This document shows, in pieces, positions 35,326 to 44,965 of a DNA stretch of 64,000 bases. The DNA lies in assembly GCA_035560235.1 (NCBI GenBank), contig DATMAG010000100.1:62001-126000 (forward strand). Reading direction: 5' to 3'. This stretch comes from DASRDU01 sp035560235 (GTDB taxonomy: Bacteria > Acidobacteriota > Blastocatellia > RBC074). The notes below the pieces were generated by a model. The model ran no database searches. It was not told the origin of the DNA and saw nothing but the letters and a program-made list of their open reading frames with translations. Every line of letters starts with the position of its first letter. Position 1 is the first letter of the stretch. The position numbers and the translations under genes are program-made.

Positions 35326-35926
35326 GAAACTGAAACTCGTGTTGCCAGCCGCCCTGCTGCTGGCACTCGCTGCCTGCAACATGGCTCCGCCGCCGCAGCC
35401 CGTCGCCGAAGCGCGGCCCGGCGGTTCGACGGCAGCCGCGAAGGCGCGCGGAACAGTGCTCAAGGAACGTTCGCTTCAGCCGGTCAGCGATGTGGTTCTG
35501 CAGAAACCCGAAGGCGGCACCTTCAAAATGGCCGACCTGAAGGGCCGGGTCATCCTCGTTGATTTCTGGGCGACCTGGTGCGCGCCGTGCCGCGAACAGG
35601 CGCCGAAGCTGGCCGCGCTGCGCGCGAAGTACCGGGACAAGGGACTCGAAGTCGTCGGGCTGAACCTTGACCCGCCGAATGACACTGCGCTGGTGAAGAA
35701 GTTCATCAAAGACGCAGGAATCAATTACCCGGTCGGTCAGGGTGGCCGGTTGTTTTCAGACGCGTTTCTCAACGGCACTGAAGACGACACGGGTGAGGCT
35801 CCGATCCCGCAGCTTTTCGTCTTTGCGCGCGATGGCCGTCTGGTCGAACACTTTGTCGGTAACCGGCCGGAACACGCAGCCGCACTTGAAAAAATCATCA
35901 CTCAGGAATTGTCAGTGGCACCGTAG
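35306..35926 (+). CDS. TlpA-like thioredoxin-fold lipoprotein (active site CAPC)
   Basis: A 206-residue lipoprotein. The signal ends in a lipobox (LALAAC, lipidated Cys at about residue 23). A linker follows, then the AhpC-TSA/TlpA thioredoxin fold: VILVDFWATWCAPCREQAP with the WCAPC redox pair, KKFIKDAGINYPVGQ, and the cis-Pro loop (APIPQLFVF). Such proteins reduce or oxidise disulfides in the periplasm, often in cytochrome c maturation. It is the first of three tandem TlpA-like genes. The ATG at 35306 lies inside yacG. Confidence 0.87.
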   Translation: MIPKISKKLKLVLPAALLLALAACNMAPPPQPVAEARPGGSTAAAKARGTVLKERSLQPVSDVVLQKPEGGTFKMADLKGRVILVDFWATWCAPCREQAPKLAALRAKYRDKGLEVVGLNLDPPNDTALVKKFIKDAGINYPVGQGGRLFSDAFLNGTEDDTGEAPIPQLFVFARDGRLVEHFVGNRPEHAAALEKIITQELSVAP

Positions 35927-35927
35927 G

Positions 35928-35948
35928 GCGCGACCGTCCTGGTCGCGC
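35928..35948. repeat. Hairpin between the first two TlpA-like genes
   Basis: gcgcgacc (35928-35935) pairs perfectly with ggtcgcgc (35941-35948) around gtcct. It starts 2 nt after the stop of the first TlpA-like gene and ends 23 nt before the next ATG. No U-tract follows, so this is likely a dispersed palindrome or an mRNA-stability element. Confidence 0.6.
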
Positions 35949-35971
35949 GATGGTTCTCAAAGGAGTAAACA

Positions 35972-36676
35972 ATGATGCAGAAGTCCCTCTTCACCTTAAT
36001 CAGCAGATCATCCAGAGTTCTCTTTCCGGCTCTGGCACTGAGCGTCGTGCTGACCGCCTCTGCGCTCGCGCTTGGCAGCGATGACGTGCCGGAACTGCCC
36101 GCGCCGGACGGCTCGTCCTACACGCCTGAAATCATCGTGCCGATGATTGACAAGAAGGAGATGAAACTCTCCAGCCTGCGTGGCAAAGTGGTCATGCTGG
36201 ATTTCTTTCTGACCACCTGCCCGCATTGTCAGGATCACGCGCCGCACGTGGCTGAGCTCTACAACAAGTATCGCAGCCGCGGTTTCGTCGTTCTCGGGCT
36301 GGCGCAGGATTTTCAGGCAACCGGTGATCTGAAGGCCGCGACCGCAGCTGTGCAGGATTTCATGAAGAAGTACAAGCTCACCTACCCGGTCGGCTTCACC
36401 AACATCGAGCTGCTTGCCTACTTCACCGACAGCCACAATCGCGGCGTCCCGCAGATGGTACTGTTCGGGCCTGACGGCAAGATGACGCTGCGGCGCATCG
36501 GCTGGAATGATGAGGTCGGCAGGGAGTTTGACGCAGCCGTGGCTGCACAGCTTGACAAGCTCGGCCCCGCAGCCGCGACTCCGCCGCAGGAACAGGCTCC
36601 GGCTCAGGCTCCGTCAGTCAAACCAGGCAGCCGGGCTGTGACGAAGCCAAAGCCGAAGCGTGTGGCTCGCGCATAA
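35972..36676 (+). CDS. TlpA-like secreted thioredoxin-fold protein (active site CPHC)
   Basis: A 234-residue exported protein with a Sec signal (about 15-36, FPALALSVVLTASALAL). The thioredoxin fold has VVMLDFFLTTCPHCQDHAP with a CPHC pair, the dipeptide typical of oxidising DsbA-like proteins, and the cis-Pro loop (RGVPQMVLF). The tail (after about 205) is Pro/Ala/Lys-rich and probably disordered. An AGGAG site precedes the ATG at 35972 with a 6-nt spacing. Second of three tandem paralogues; the different redox dipeptides suggest different roles. Confidence 0.85.
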   Translation: MMQKSLFTLISRSSRVLFPALALSVVLTASALALGSDDVPELPAPDGSSYTPEIIVPMIDKKEMKLSSLRGKVVMLDFFLTTCPHCQDHAPHVAELYNKYRSRGFVVLGLAQDFQATGDLKAATAAVQDFMKKYKLTYPVGFTNIELLAYFTDSHNRGVPQMVLFGPDGKMTLRRIGWNDEVGREFDAAVAAQLDKLGPAAATPPQEQAPAQAPSVKPGSRAVTKPKPKRVARA

Positions 36677-36718
36677 CGGATTTTTCAATCGCCCCGCCCA
36701 AACGAGGTAAAGTCAACG

Positions 36719-37294
36719 ATGCATACTCTCCATTCACTTCGCTCACTGACGCGCTTCCGGCGCGTGGCGATTCTGACTCTCAGCCTTGCGCTCGTGCTGC
36801 TCTGCCTGCCTGCGGCCCGGATGACGGAAGCGGGCAGCAGAATCGGCAGGCTGCCGAAGGATTCAGTGGCGCAGCGACAATTGAAGATGACCGACGGGAG
36901 TCAGCAGAGCCTGCTGGCTTTGCGCGGCAAGGTCGTCGTTCTGAGCTTCTTTGCCGTCTGGTGCGGCCACTCACGCGATCAGGTTCCGGCGCTCGTCAGG
37001 CTCAGTGAAACCGAAGGCAGTCGCGGGCTGCAGGTCATCGGCCTCGCAGTCGAAGACGAACGAACGACGGCTGAAAAGGTCAGCAGTTTCATCAGCGCGC
37101 ACAAAATCAACTATCCGGTCGGAACCGTCACCGATCCGGTCTTTGCCGAGTTCATCAGTTCACGCGCGGTTGATGTGCCGCAGACGCTCGTTTACGGGCG
37201 CGACGGCAGACTGGCCGCGCACTTCGTCGGACAGAACGCGCGGATTGATGCCGCTCTGGACGAGGTTGTCAGAAAGGAACTGGACAAAAAATAA
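36719..37294 (+). CDS. TlpA-like secreted protein lacking the resolving Cys (CGHS)
   Basis: A 191-residue exported protein with a signal sequence (about 15-36). The fold and cis-Pro loop (VDVPQTLVY) match its two upstream neighbours, but the active site reads VVVLSFFAVWCGHSRDQVP, so the second Cys of CxxC is Ser. A monothiol thioredoxin fold cannot cycle as a normal disulfide reductase; it may form mixed disulfides, work with glutathione-like thiols or act as a chaperone. The gene is 42 nt after the second TlpA-like gene; a terminator-like hairpin follows at 37321-37354. Confidence 0.82.
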   Translation: MHTLHSLRSLTRFRRVAILTLSLALVLLCLPAARMTEAGSRIGRLPKDSVAQRQLKMTDGSQQSLLALRGKVVVLSFFAVWCGHSRDQVPALVRLSETEGSRGLQVIGLAVEDERTTAEKVSSFISAHKINYPVGTVTDPVFAEFISSRAVDVPQTLVYGRDGRLAAHFVGQNARIDAALDEVVRKELDKK

Positions 37295-37320
37295 TCCGAA
37301 GACGGAGCGTAAAACAGCGG

Positions 37321-37359
37321 AATGCGGAATGATGAGTAATCACCATTCCGCATTTCCTT
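37321..37359 (+). terminator. Terminator-like hairpin before pyk
   Basis: aatgcggaatg (37321-37331) pairs with cattccgcatt (37344-37354) around a 12-nt loop, with tccttt after it. It lies between the three TlpA-like genes and pyk, probably ending the first unit at least partly. Confidence 0.5.
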
Positions 37360-37396
37360 TATTCCGCGCTCTCTCTTTCACCTTCCCATCCTGCCC

Positions 37397-38833
37397 ATGA
37401 GAAGAGCCAGAATCGTTGCGACCATCGGGCCTGCTTCGCGTTCACCGGAACGTCTGCGTGAACTGCTGCTGGCCGGAATGAATGTGGCGCGCCTGAATAT
37501 GTCACACGGTTCGCACGCCGATCACGCCGGGACAATTCAAACCGCGCGCCGGACTGCGGCTGAACTTGAGCTGCCGCTCGCCATTCTGCTCGATCTGAGT
37601 GGGCCGAAAATCCGCACCGGTCAGTTGCGCGATCATCAGCCGATCGCGCTTCAGGCAGGGCAGACGCTGACGATCACGACGCGCGATGTCATCGGTGATG
37701 AGACGATGGTTTCAACCGGCTACACCCATCTGCCGCAGGACGTGAAGCCGGGTGATCGCGTGCTGCTGGCTGACGGACTGATCGAACTGCGGGTTGAGCG
37801 GGTGGATAAGACTGAGGTTGTCTGCCGCGTCGTCAACGGCGGCGAGCTTGGCGAAAACAAGGGCATCAACCTGCCGGGCGTGAAACTGTCTGCGCCGTCG
37901 CTGACTGAAAAGGACAAGGCCGATCTGCGCTTCGGACTGGAGCAGCAGGTTGATTATGTCGCGCTCTCATTCGTGCGTTCCGCGCGCGACTGCATTCAGG
38001 CGAAGACGCTGATCGAGCTGTTTGATGGCAGCGTTCCGCTGATCGCCAAAATTGAAAAGGTCGAAGCCCTCAACGACCTCGATCAGATCATTTCCGAATG
38101 CGACGGCGTGATGGTCGCGCGCGGCGACCTCGGAGTTGAAACCGCTGTCGAAAGCGTCCCGTTTCATCAGAAGCAGATCATTGCCAGGGCCAGAGCCGCT
38201 GAAAAGATCGTCATCACGGCGACGCAGATGCTCGAATCAATGATTCACGAGCCGCGCCCGACACGCGCTGAAGCTTCGGACGTGGCGAACGCGATTCTCG
38301 ACGGCACCGATTCGGTGATGCTCTCAGCCGAAACTGCCGCGGGCGCGTATCCTGTGCAGGCGGTCGAAACAATGGCGCGCATCATCACCTTCACCGAAAG
38401 CCACCTGCCGCAACTCTGCCTGCGGCGCGATCAGTTCGAGGGCCATCAGACCGGCCAGGAAGGCCGTGCCATTGCCGAAGCCGCCGTCTTTGCCGCGCAG
38501 GAGATGCGCGCCCGCTTCATCGTGGTCTTCAGCAAATCGGGCACGATGGCGCGCCACATCGCCGCCTTGCGCCCGCCGCAGCGAATCATCGCCTTCACGC
38601 CGCACGAACGCACGCGCAACGCGCTCGCCGCGGTCTGGGGCATCGAGCCGCATCTGCTCGATTACAGCGGGCGCGGTTCAGAGATGCTGGCGCGGGCCGA
38701 TGAAATGCTCGTCAGTCTGGGACTGGTGAACAAGGGTGAGGTCATCATCGAAATGGCCGGACGCATTCCTGAACATCCGGGTCTCTCTTCAATGATGAAA
38801 CTGCACCGCGTCGGCGAACTGGACGCACAATGA
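37397..38833 (+). CDS. pyk: Pyruvate kinase
   Basis: A 478-residue glycolytic enzyme making pyruvate and ATP from phosphoenolpyruvate and ADP. Diagnostic parts: RRARIVATIGPASRSPE at the start, LDLSGPKIRTG, the catalytic-Lys region (VPLIAKIEKVEAL), DGVMVARGDLGVE and TATQMLESM. The C-terminal allosteric domain is present (GRAIAEAAVFAAQEM and FSKSGTMARHIA). The ATG at 37397 gives the family start. It ends 6 nt before the next gene, so the two are probably co-transcribed. Confidence 0.96.
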   Translation: MRRARIVATIGPASRSPERLRELLLAGMNVARLNMSHGSHADHAGTIQTARRTAAELELPLAILLDLSGPKIRTGQLRDHQPIALQAGQTLTITTRDVIGDETMVSTGYTHLPQDVKPGDRVLLADGLIELRVERVDKTEVVCRVVNGGELGENKGINLPGVKLSAPSLTEKDKADLRFGLEQQVDYVALSFVRSARDCIQAKTLIELFDGSVPLIAKIEKVEALNDLDQIISECDGVMVARGDLGVETAVESVPFHQKQIIARARAAEKIVITATQMLESMIHEPRPTRAEASDVANAILDGTDSVMLSAETAAGAYPVQAVETMARIITFTESHLPQLCLRRDQFEGHQTGQEGRAIAEAAVFAAQEMRARFIVVFSKSGTMARHIAALRPPQRIIAFTPHERTRNALAAVWGIEPHLLDYSGRGSEMLARADEMLVSLGLVNKGEVIIEMAGRIPEHPGLSSMMKLHRVGELDAQ

Positions 38834-38839
38834 CAAGCC

Positions 38840-40681
38840 ATGAAAACTGCCCCGCTGAAGCCTGCCGTCATCGCTGCGCTGATCGTCACTCTGACGCTGC
38901 TTCATTTCACCGACGCTCAGGAAAAGAATCTGCCGCTGACAGTTCGCGCGCCTGAACCTTCGCCCTTCGCCGCGCCCGGAGTGACTCTCACCGATGTCAC
39001 GAAAGCTGCCGGACTCGGCGGCTTTCGTCACGTCTCCGGCAGCCCGGGCAAGGACTACATCATTGAAGCAACCGGCTCGGGCTGCGCATTTATTGATTAC
39101 GACAATGACGGCTGGCTCGACATTTACCTGGTCAATGGCGGGACGATGGATGTCCTGCGCGGCAGAGAGAAAGCCCCGCACGCGGCGCTTTTCCACAACA
39201 ATAAGGATGGCACGTTTACTGACGTGACCGAACAGGCCGGTGTGGCCAGTGAGCGTTTTGGCCAGGGCGTCTGCGCAGGCGATTTCGACAACGACGGCTG
39301 GACTGATCTGTACGTCACAAACTACGGAAAGAATCGTCTGTATCGCAACAACGGCAACGGCACTTTCACTGACGTGGCTGAACGCGCGGGCGTGGCCGCT
39401 GGAGCGTGGTCAACGGGCTGCGCCTTTGGCGATTATGATGGCGACGGACTGCTCGATCTGTTCGTGGCCGGTTACATCGAACTTGATCTGAACAGACTGC
39501 CGCCGCCGGGAACAGGAAGCCTCGCGTCGGAAGCGCAGAAAAAAGACGAAAGTCAGAACACCGGCGGAATGGGAGCGAGCTATCGCGCCGGGATGAGCGC
39601 CTGCCAGTATCGCAGTCAGCGTGTGATGTGCGGCCCGCGCGGCCTGAAGGGTGCGCCGGATCACCTGTTTCGCAACAACGGCGACGGCACCTTCACCGAA
39701 ACAAGCGCCAGAGCCGGAGTCGCTGACAAGGCCGGTTATTACGGCTTCGGCGTGGCGTGGTTCGATCTTGACGATGACGGCAGGCTCGATCTGATCGTCG
39801 CCAACGATTCGACGCCGAATTATGTGTACCGTAACCGGGGCGACGGGACGTTTGAGGATGTCAGTTATGCTTCGGGCGCGGCGCTCAACGAACACGGACG
39901 CGAACAGGCGCATATGGGCGTGGCCATCGGAGATTACGACGGTGACGGGCGCGCGGACATTCACATCACGAACTTCTCTGATGATTCGAATGTGCTTTAT
40001 CACAACGACGGCGGAGGCAATTTCACTGACGTAACCTTTCCGGCAGGACTGGGCGAAGTGACGATTCCCTTTCTCGGCTGGGGCACGAACTTTTTCGATT
40101 ACGACAACGACGGCGCGCTCGATCTGCTTGCGGCAAACGGACACGTTTATCCGCTCGCTGACACGGCAGACTGGGGAACTTCGTACCGGCAGCGGCTGCT
40201 GCTCTTTCGCAATGTGAAGAACAGATTCCGCGAAGCCGGTTCCGGCGCAGGCGCGGCGCTGAATGTGCCACGCCCGGCGCGCGGCTCAGCCGTCGGTGAT
40301 TTCGACAACGACGGCGACCCGGACATTCTGCTCAACAACATTGATGAAGCGCCGACGCTGCTGCGCAATGATGGCGGCCACAAGAGCGGTCACTGGCTGA
40401 CTGTCAGACTCATCGGCAATCCGAAACAGAAATGCCCGCGTGACGCCATTGGCAGCGTCGTTTTCTGCACCGCGAACGGACGCCGGATGCGCGGGGAAGT
40501 GGCGAGCGGACGCAGCTACAATTCACAATCCGACCTGCGCGTTCATTTCGGTTTTGGCGCGGCAGCGAAAGTAGACAGGCTCGAAGTCCGCTGGGCTGGT
40601 GGCCGGACTGAACTCTTCGAGATCACACGCACGGATCAGTTCCTGACGCTTGAGCAGGGCAAGGGCATCGCCCGGCCCTGA
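38840..40681 (+). CDS. Secreted CRTAC1-like FG-GAP / ASPIC-UnbV protein
   Basis: A 613-residue secreted protein with an N-terminal signal (about 9-28). It has at least seven calcium-binding DxDxDG-type FG-GAP repeats, for example DYDNDGWLDIYL, DFDNDGWTDLYV, DYDGDGLLDLFV, DLDDDGRLDLIV, DYDNDGALDLLA and DFDNDGDPDILL, expected to fold as a beta-propeller. The C-terminal ASPIC/UnbV domain closes it (KVDRLEVRWAGGRTELF). Such proteins are common in Acidobacteriota near TonB receptors and TPR proteins; their function is unknown, perhaps surface binding. It starts 6 nt after pyk. Confidence 0.88.
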   Translation: MKTAPLKPAVIAALIVTLTLLHFTDAQEKNLPLTVRAPEPSPFAAPGVTLTDVTKAAGLGGFRHVSGSPGKDYIIEATGSGCAFIDYDNDGWLDIYLVNGGTMDVLRGREKAPHAALFHNNKDGTFTDVTEQAGVASERFGQGVCAGDFDNDGWTDLYVTNYGKNRLYRNNGNGTFTDVAERAGVAAGAWSTGCAFGDYDGDGLLDLFVAGYIELDLNRLPPPGTGSLASEAQKKDESQNTGGMGASYRAGMSACQYRSQRVMCGPRGLKGAPDHLFRNNGDGTFTETSARAGVADKAGYYGFGVAWFDLDDDGRLDLIVANDSTPNYVYRNRGDGTFEDVSYASGAALNEHGREQAHMGVAIGDYDGDGRADIHITNFSDDSNVLYHNDGGGNFTDVTFPAGLGEVTIPFLGWGTNFFDYDNDGALDLLAANGHVYPLADTADWGTSYRQRLLLFRNVKNRFREAGSGAGAALNVPRPARGSAVGDFDNDGDPDILLNNIDEAPTLLRNDGGHKSGHWLTVRLIGNPKQKCPRDAIGSVVFCTANGRRMRGEVASGRSYNSQSDLRVHFGFGAAAKVDRLEVRWAGGRTELFEITRTDQFLTLEQGKGIARP

Positions 40682-41295
40682 TTCCTTTCAGGCATTCCCC
40701 TGTTTCAGCCGACTCTCCCGCCCTTTTACTGATTTGGTTTGTCCATTCGGAAAGTATGTCAGGCTTCTGGTCAGGCCAGAAGCAGGCTCTCTTCAGATCA
40801 GTTCCTCTCCGGAATCCGGTTCTGCCCGAAGTCATTCCGACGCCCTCAGGACGTGCATCACGGCATACAGCAGGATTGCAGGAGCAGGCTGACCGGGCGC
40901 GCCGGAACCGGCAATAAATCACCTGGCCTTCCCTGCACTGATTGACATCCCGTAACCGTCAGGTTATTTTCTGCGCAAAGGTAAAACCAGTTTGCAATAA
41001 CAACTGATCTGCACTGATTCGCTTTGCCGGGATTATTGACAGCCGCCAGACCTCCTCACAGGCAGTAAATCCGGTGCCGCTCTGCAGCCGGTCAGTGACC
41101 GGCAGACTGGCAGAGCGGTTCAGTTCTTTCGCGCCTGACTGTCAGCAGCAGGCGCGGGCAGAGTCAGACAGAGAAATCACTGTGCCCGAACGCGTCCCCT
41201 CCGCACCCGGGCCGACAGAAACTCCGGGCTGCCGGGTCTGTGAAGTTCCCGCGCCCGACAAATCAACACCGAAAAATCAGAAGAGGAGAAGAGTC
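40682..41295. other. Long intergenic region upstream of the TonB receptor-like gene
   Basis: About 614 bases with no supported gene. It contains a good sigma-70-like promoter at 40942-40970 pointing into the receptor gene, with a leader of about 320 nt. A second TTGACA at 41036-41041 has no suitable -10. The coding frame remains open upstream of the chosen ATG to 41074, but that part has no signal-peptide character. Confidence 0.5.
40942..40970 (+). promoter_or_regulatory. Candidate promoter of the Oar-like receptor gene
   Basis: TTGACA (40942-40947), 17-nt spacer, TATTTT (40965-40970). A perfect -35 and a fair -10 (four of six, T A x x x T plus T-rich). Transcription would start near 40977 and give a leader of about 320 nt before the ATG at 41296. 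Confidence 0.5.
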
Positions 41296-44200
41296 ATGCT
41301 GGCAATACCCCTGCACATTCGAGTCTTCAGGTTTGCGTTATGTTCCAGCCTGCTCGCCCTGGCCCTGCTGCCGGTGGCGGGTTTCGCACAGAGCAGTAAC
41401 GCCACGCTCAATGGTACCGTGACTGACCAGACAGGAGCGGTCGTGGCTGGCGCTGAACTGACGCTGACCAATACGGCTACCGGCTTTGAAGCCCGCTTCA
41501 CCTCCAACGAAAGAGGCGAATTCACCTTCCGCAATCTGACACCTGGCATCTACGATCTGAAGGTCACCAAAACAGGCTTTCAGAGCTATGTGCAGAAAGG
41601 CATCATCCTGACCATCAACGCCGTCGGTCGCGCTGAGGTCGTGCTCCAGGTCGGCGGGCAGAGCGAAACCGTCACGATTCAGGGCGACAACTCGCTGATC
41701 AATTTTGAAAATGCGACGGTGCAGGGCGGCGTCCCGCCCGAAACGCTCAACAATCTGCCGATTGTCGTTGGCGGCGCGCCGCGTTCATCCGTCAGCCTTG
41801 CGGTGCTGCTGCCCGGCGTGACGACCGGCAGCAGCGGCAATGCCTTCGACGCCCGCATCAACGGCGGGCTGCAGTCAGGCGATGAAGCCGTCCTCGACGG
41901 AGCCAGCATGCAGCAGGGCTTCATGAACCAGAGCGGCATGGTTTCGCTCCAGGGCGATTTTCAGATGTCACCTGACATGGTGCAGGAGGTCAAGGTCGTC
42001 ACTTCCAATTACGATGCGCAGTATGGCTCCTCAACCTCAGGGCAGCTCATCGTGGTGACCAAATCGGGCGGCTCGCAGTATCACGGCGCGGCCTTTGAAT
42101 ATCACCGCAACCGCGTCCTGAATGCGCGTCCGTGGAATGCTTCCGAACGGCCCTTCAACATTCAGAACAACTTCGGGGCCAACTTCGGCGGCCCGATCAG
42201 ACTGCCAGGCAAAATCTTCGGGCCTCTGGGTTACGAGGGGAAAGGAAAACACCGGAGCTTTTTCTATTTCAACTGGGAAGCCTTTCGGGCAGCGGGTGGC
42301 GCTTCGGTTCCCACCTACACGATTCCTTCAGCCAAAGCGCGCCTGGGTGATTTCACTGACTGGAAGGATTCCAGCGGAAAACTGATTCCGGTCTACGATC
42401 CGACCACGACCAGACCGAATCCGGCTTTCAATCCGGCGCTTGAGGCGAGCGCCACCAATCAGCCGTTTCTGCGCGACCAGGTCTCCTGCAACGGAGTGCT
42501 GAACGTGATCTGCCCGAACCGGATCAATGCGATTGCAGCAGCTTATCTGAAGTTCATGCCTGCCCCGAACAGGCCTGGCGAACTCAACAACTACCTGCTG
42601 CCGCGCGCGGTGCCCAACACGCTGATCAATGGCTCCAATGTGTATATGTTCCGCATTGACCACAACTACGGAGAAAGCGATCACTTCTATTTCACCTTCT
42701 GGCGGCAGTTTGCATCCATCAACACGGCCTCGGCGCTCCCGCGTGAGATTGCGACTGAAAGCCCGACCACGCCGCAGGATTCACCGATTCCGCGCTTCAA
42801 CTGGGAGCATACCTTCTCCCCGTCCATGACCAATCACGTCACGCTCGGGTACCTGAACCGGAACGAAGGATACGGTTCCCTCAATCTGGATCAGGTTGGA
42901 GTTCTCCCGCAGATCAGGGGAGTCGCCAGCCAGCTTTATCTTCCGCAGTTCACTTTCAGCGATGGCTTCACGCAAATCGGCAACAGCACCGGCATCAATT
43001 CCCGCAACATCACGACCCGCCCGACCTGGGTGATCAACGATCTGTTCAGCTGGGTGGTCGGCAATCACACGCTGAAATTCGGCGGCGAATGGCGCAATGC
43101 CGGGGGCAACATTCGCAACGGGACGAATGAATCGGGCAGCTTCTTTTTCAGCCGCGATACGACGAGCCTGCCCTTTGTCACCAGTGGTCATCCGATTGCC
43201 GGGTTCCTGCTCGGCGCAGTCAGCAGCGGAACTGTTTCTTTCCGTTCCGTCAGCGCGTGGTATCCGCGCCAGAATGTTTACGTGGTGCACGGCGGCGACA
43301 CGTGGAAGGTGACGCCCAAGCTAACCGTGAATTATGGCGTGCGCTGGGACACCTTCACGCCCTTCCGCGAGAAGTTCAACCGCTTCTCGTTCTTTGATCC
43401 GATTGGAGCCAACCCCGGAGCAGGCGGACGCCCCGGACGCCTGGCCTTTGCCGGCACGGAGTACGGCTCGGCCAGCTTTGGTCGTGAATTTCCGGAAGAG
43501 ACGTGGAAGAAGGGCTTCGCTCCGCGTCTGGGCATCGCTTATTCGTGGGATCAGAAGACAGTGGTTCGCGCCGGTTACGGCGTGTTCTTCACTCAGGCTT
43601 TCTATCCCGGCTGGGGTGGCGGCATGTCGCTCGATGGCTTCAACCTCGATCAGACCTTCTCCACCAGCGGCTTCAACGGAATTGTTCCGGCCTTCTATCT
43701 GCAGGATGGATTCCCGCAGAACTTCAACCGGCCCCCGTTCATTCGCAGCGATTTCCAGAACGGTCAGGGCATTCTTTATCGCCCGGTGGATGCCAATCAC
43801 CGGCCCTACTCGCAGCAGTGGAATCTGACGATTGAACGGCAGCTGCCGCAGGATGTCTTTCTGAGCGTGGCTTATGTCGGCAACAAAGGCACTCGCCTGC
43901 CATCGAATCTGGCGCCGCTCAATGTCCTCAATCCGTTTGATCCGAAGATTCAGGCTCTGGGCCCGAAGCTGCTCGAGGAATTCAAGCCCGGCGAGACTGA
44001 GCATGCCGGAGTGAAGATTCCGTATGCCGGATGGAGAGAGCAGATGACCGGCTGCGCACCCACCGTCGCACAGGCGCTGCTGCCCTTCCCGCAGTATTGT
44101 TCCAGCCTGCAGGGTCTGAACGAAAACATCGGCAACTCAATCTTCCACTCCTTCCAGCTGAAGGCCGAAAAGAGATTCAGCAAAGGCGTCTTTATGCTGG

Positions 44201-44940
44201 TCTCTTACACTGCCTCGAAGATCATCACCGACGCCGCAGACAACACTCAGCGCGAGGCCAGCACCTGGAACGGCTCGCAGGGAGTGATTTCACCCTTCGA
44301 GCGCAAGCGGAATCGTTCCCTCGCGCCGGATGATGTTCCGCAGGTGCTCTCCGCAGCCTTTGTTTACGAACTGCCGTTCGGCAGGAACAAGCGGTTCCTC
44401 AACCAGGGCGGCTTCAGTCACGCGCTGCTGGGCGGCTGGCAGGCGAGTACGATTTATCGCTTCTCGCGCGGAACGCCTTTCTGGTTCCGTTCGGGCCAGT
44501 GCAATGTGCCAGGGCAGTTCCGCCAGGGCTGTCTGGTTGGCATTCTTCCCGGCAAAAATCCCTGGGCGCAGGATGTCAATAATTTTGATCCGGCCAAAGG
44601 GCCGCTCTTCAACATCAGCGCGTTCGAGCCGCTTTCAGCCTTTGAGACTTTCGGCTACACCGGCCGGGGCGTGCGTATCACCAACCTGAGAGGCCCGAAC
44701 TTCAAGAACCTGGACATCTCCTTCATCAAGAACACCAGGCTCAGTGAGCGAGTGAACTTCCAGATTCGCGGGGAGTTCTTCAATGCCTTCAACTGGCATT
44801 ACTTCATCAATCCCGGCGGCTTCAACATCAGCGGAAATTTCCCGTTCACCAATGACATCGCCAGTCCGAACTTCGGCAGATGGTCAGGCGATGTCAGCGC
44901 CCCGCGCACCATTCAGATCGGCGCGCGGTTCGAGTTCTGA
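41296..44940 (+). CDS. Oar-like TonB-dependent receptor with N-terminal carboxypeptidase-regulatory-like domain
   Basis: A 1214-residue outer-membrane protein. A signal peptide (about 8-34, ending VAGFAQ) leads to a CarboxypepD_reg-like beta-sandwich (NATLNGTVTDQTGAVVAGAELTL in part: GTVTDQTGAVVAGA, about 41-54; TPGIYDLKVTKTGF). Then come a plug domain (INGGLQSGDEAVLDGAS, QYGSSTSGQLIVVTKSGG) and a long beta-barrel ending in a C-terminal Phe (GARFEF), as outer-membrane barrels require. No TonB box was identified. The family is expanded in Acidobacteriota and takes up or secretes large substrates of unknown kind. The ATG at 41296 has an AGGAGA site 7 nt upstream. Confidence 0.9.
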   Translation: MLAIPLHIRVFRFALCSSLLALALLPVAGFAQSSNATLNGTVTDQTGAVVAGAELTLTNTATGFEARFTSNERGEFTFRNLTPGIYDLKVTKTGFQSYVQKGIILTINAVGRAEVVLQVGGQSETVTIQGDNSLINFENATVQGGVPPETLNNLPIVVGGAPRSSVSLAVLLPGVTTGSSGNAFDARINGGLQSGDEAVLDGASMQQGFMNQSGMVSLQGDFQMSPDMVQEVKVVTSNYDAQYGSSTSGQLIVVTKSGGSQYHGAAFEYHRNRVLNARPWNASERPFNIQNNFGANFGGPIRLPGKIFGPLGYEGKGKHRSFFYFNWEAFRAAGGASVPTYTIPSAKARLGDFTDWKDSSGKLIPVYDPTTTRPNPAFNPALEASATNQPFLRDQVSCNGVLNVICPNRINAIAAAYLKFMPAPNRPGELNNYLLPRAVPNTLINGSNVYMFRIDHNYGESDHFYFTFWRQFASINTASALPREIATESPTTPQDSPIPRFNWEHTFSPSMTNHVTLGYLNRNEGYGSLNLDQVGVLPQIRGVASQLYLPQFTFSDGFTQIGNSTGINSRNITTRPTWVINDLFSWVVGNHTLKFGGEWRNAGGNIRNGTNESGSFFFSRDTTSLPFVTSGHPIAGFLLGAVSSGTVSFRSVSAWYPRQNVYVVHGGDTWKVTPKLTVNYGVRWDTFTPFREKFNRFSFFDPIGANPGAGGRPGRLAFAGTEYGSASFGREFPEETWKKGFAPRLGIAYSWDQKTVVRAGYGVFFTQAFYPGWGGGMSLDGFNLDQTFSTSGFNGIVPAFYLQDGFPQNFNRPPFIRSDFQNGQGILYRPVDANHRPYSQQWNLTIERQLPQDVFLSVAYVGNKGTRLPSNLAPLNVLNPFDPKIQALGPKLLEEFKPGETEHAGVKIPYAGWREQMTGCAPTVAQALLPFPQYCSSLQGLNENIGNSIFHSFQLKAEKRFSKGVFMLVSYTASKIITDAADNTQREASTWNGSQGVISPFERKRNRSLAPDDVPQVLSAAFVYELPFGRNKRFLNQGGFSHALLGGWQASTIYRFSRGTPFWFRSGQCNVPGQFRQGCLVGILPGKNPWAQDVNNFDPAKGPLFNISAFEPLSAFETFGYTGRGVRITNLRGPNFKNLDISFIKNTRLSERVNFQIRGEFFNAFNWHYFINPGGFNISGNFPFTNDIASPNFGRWSGDVSAPRTIQIGARFEF

Positions 44941-44965
44941 CACTCTGGTTCCACCCGTCAGTGAG

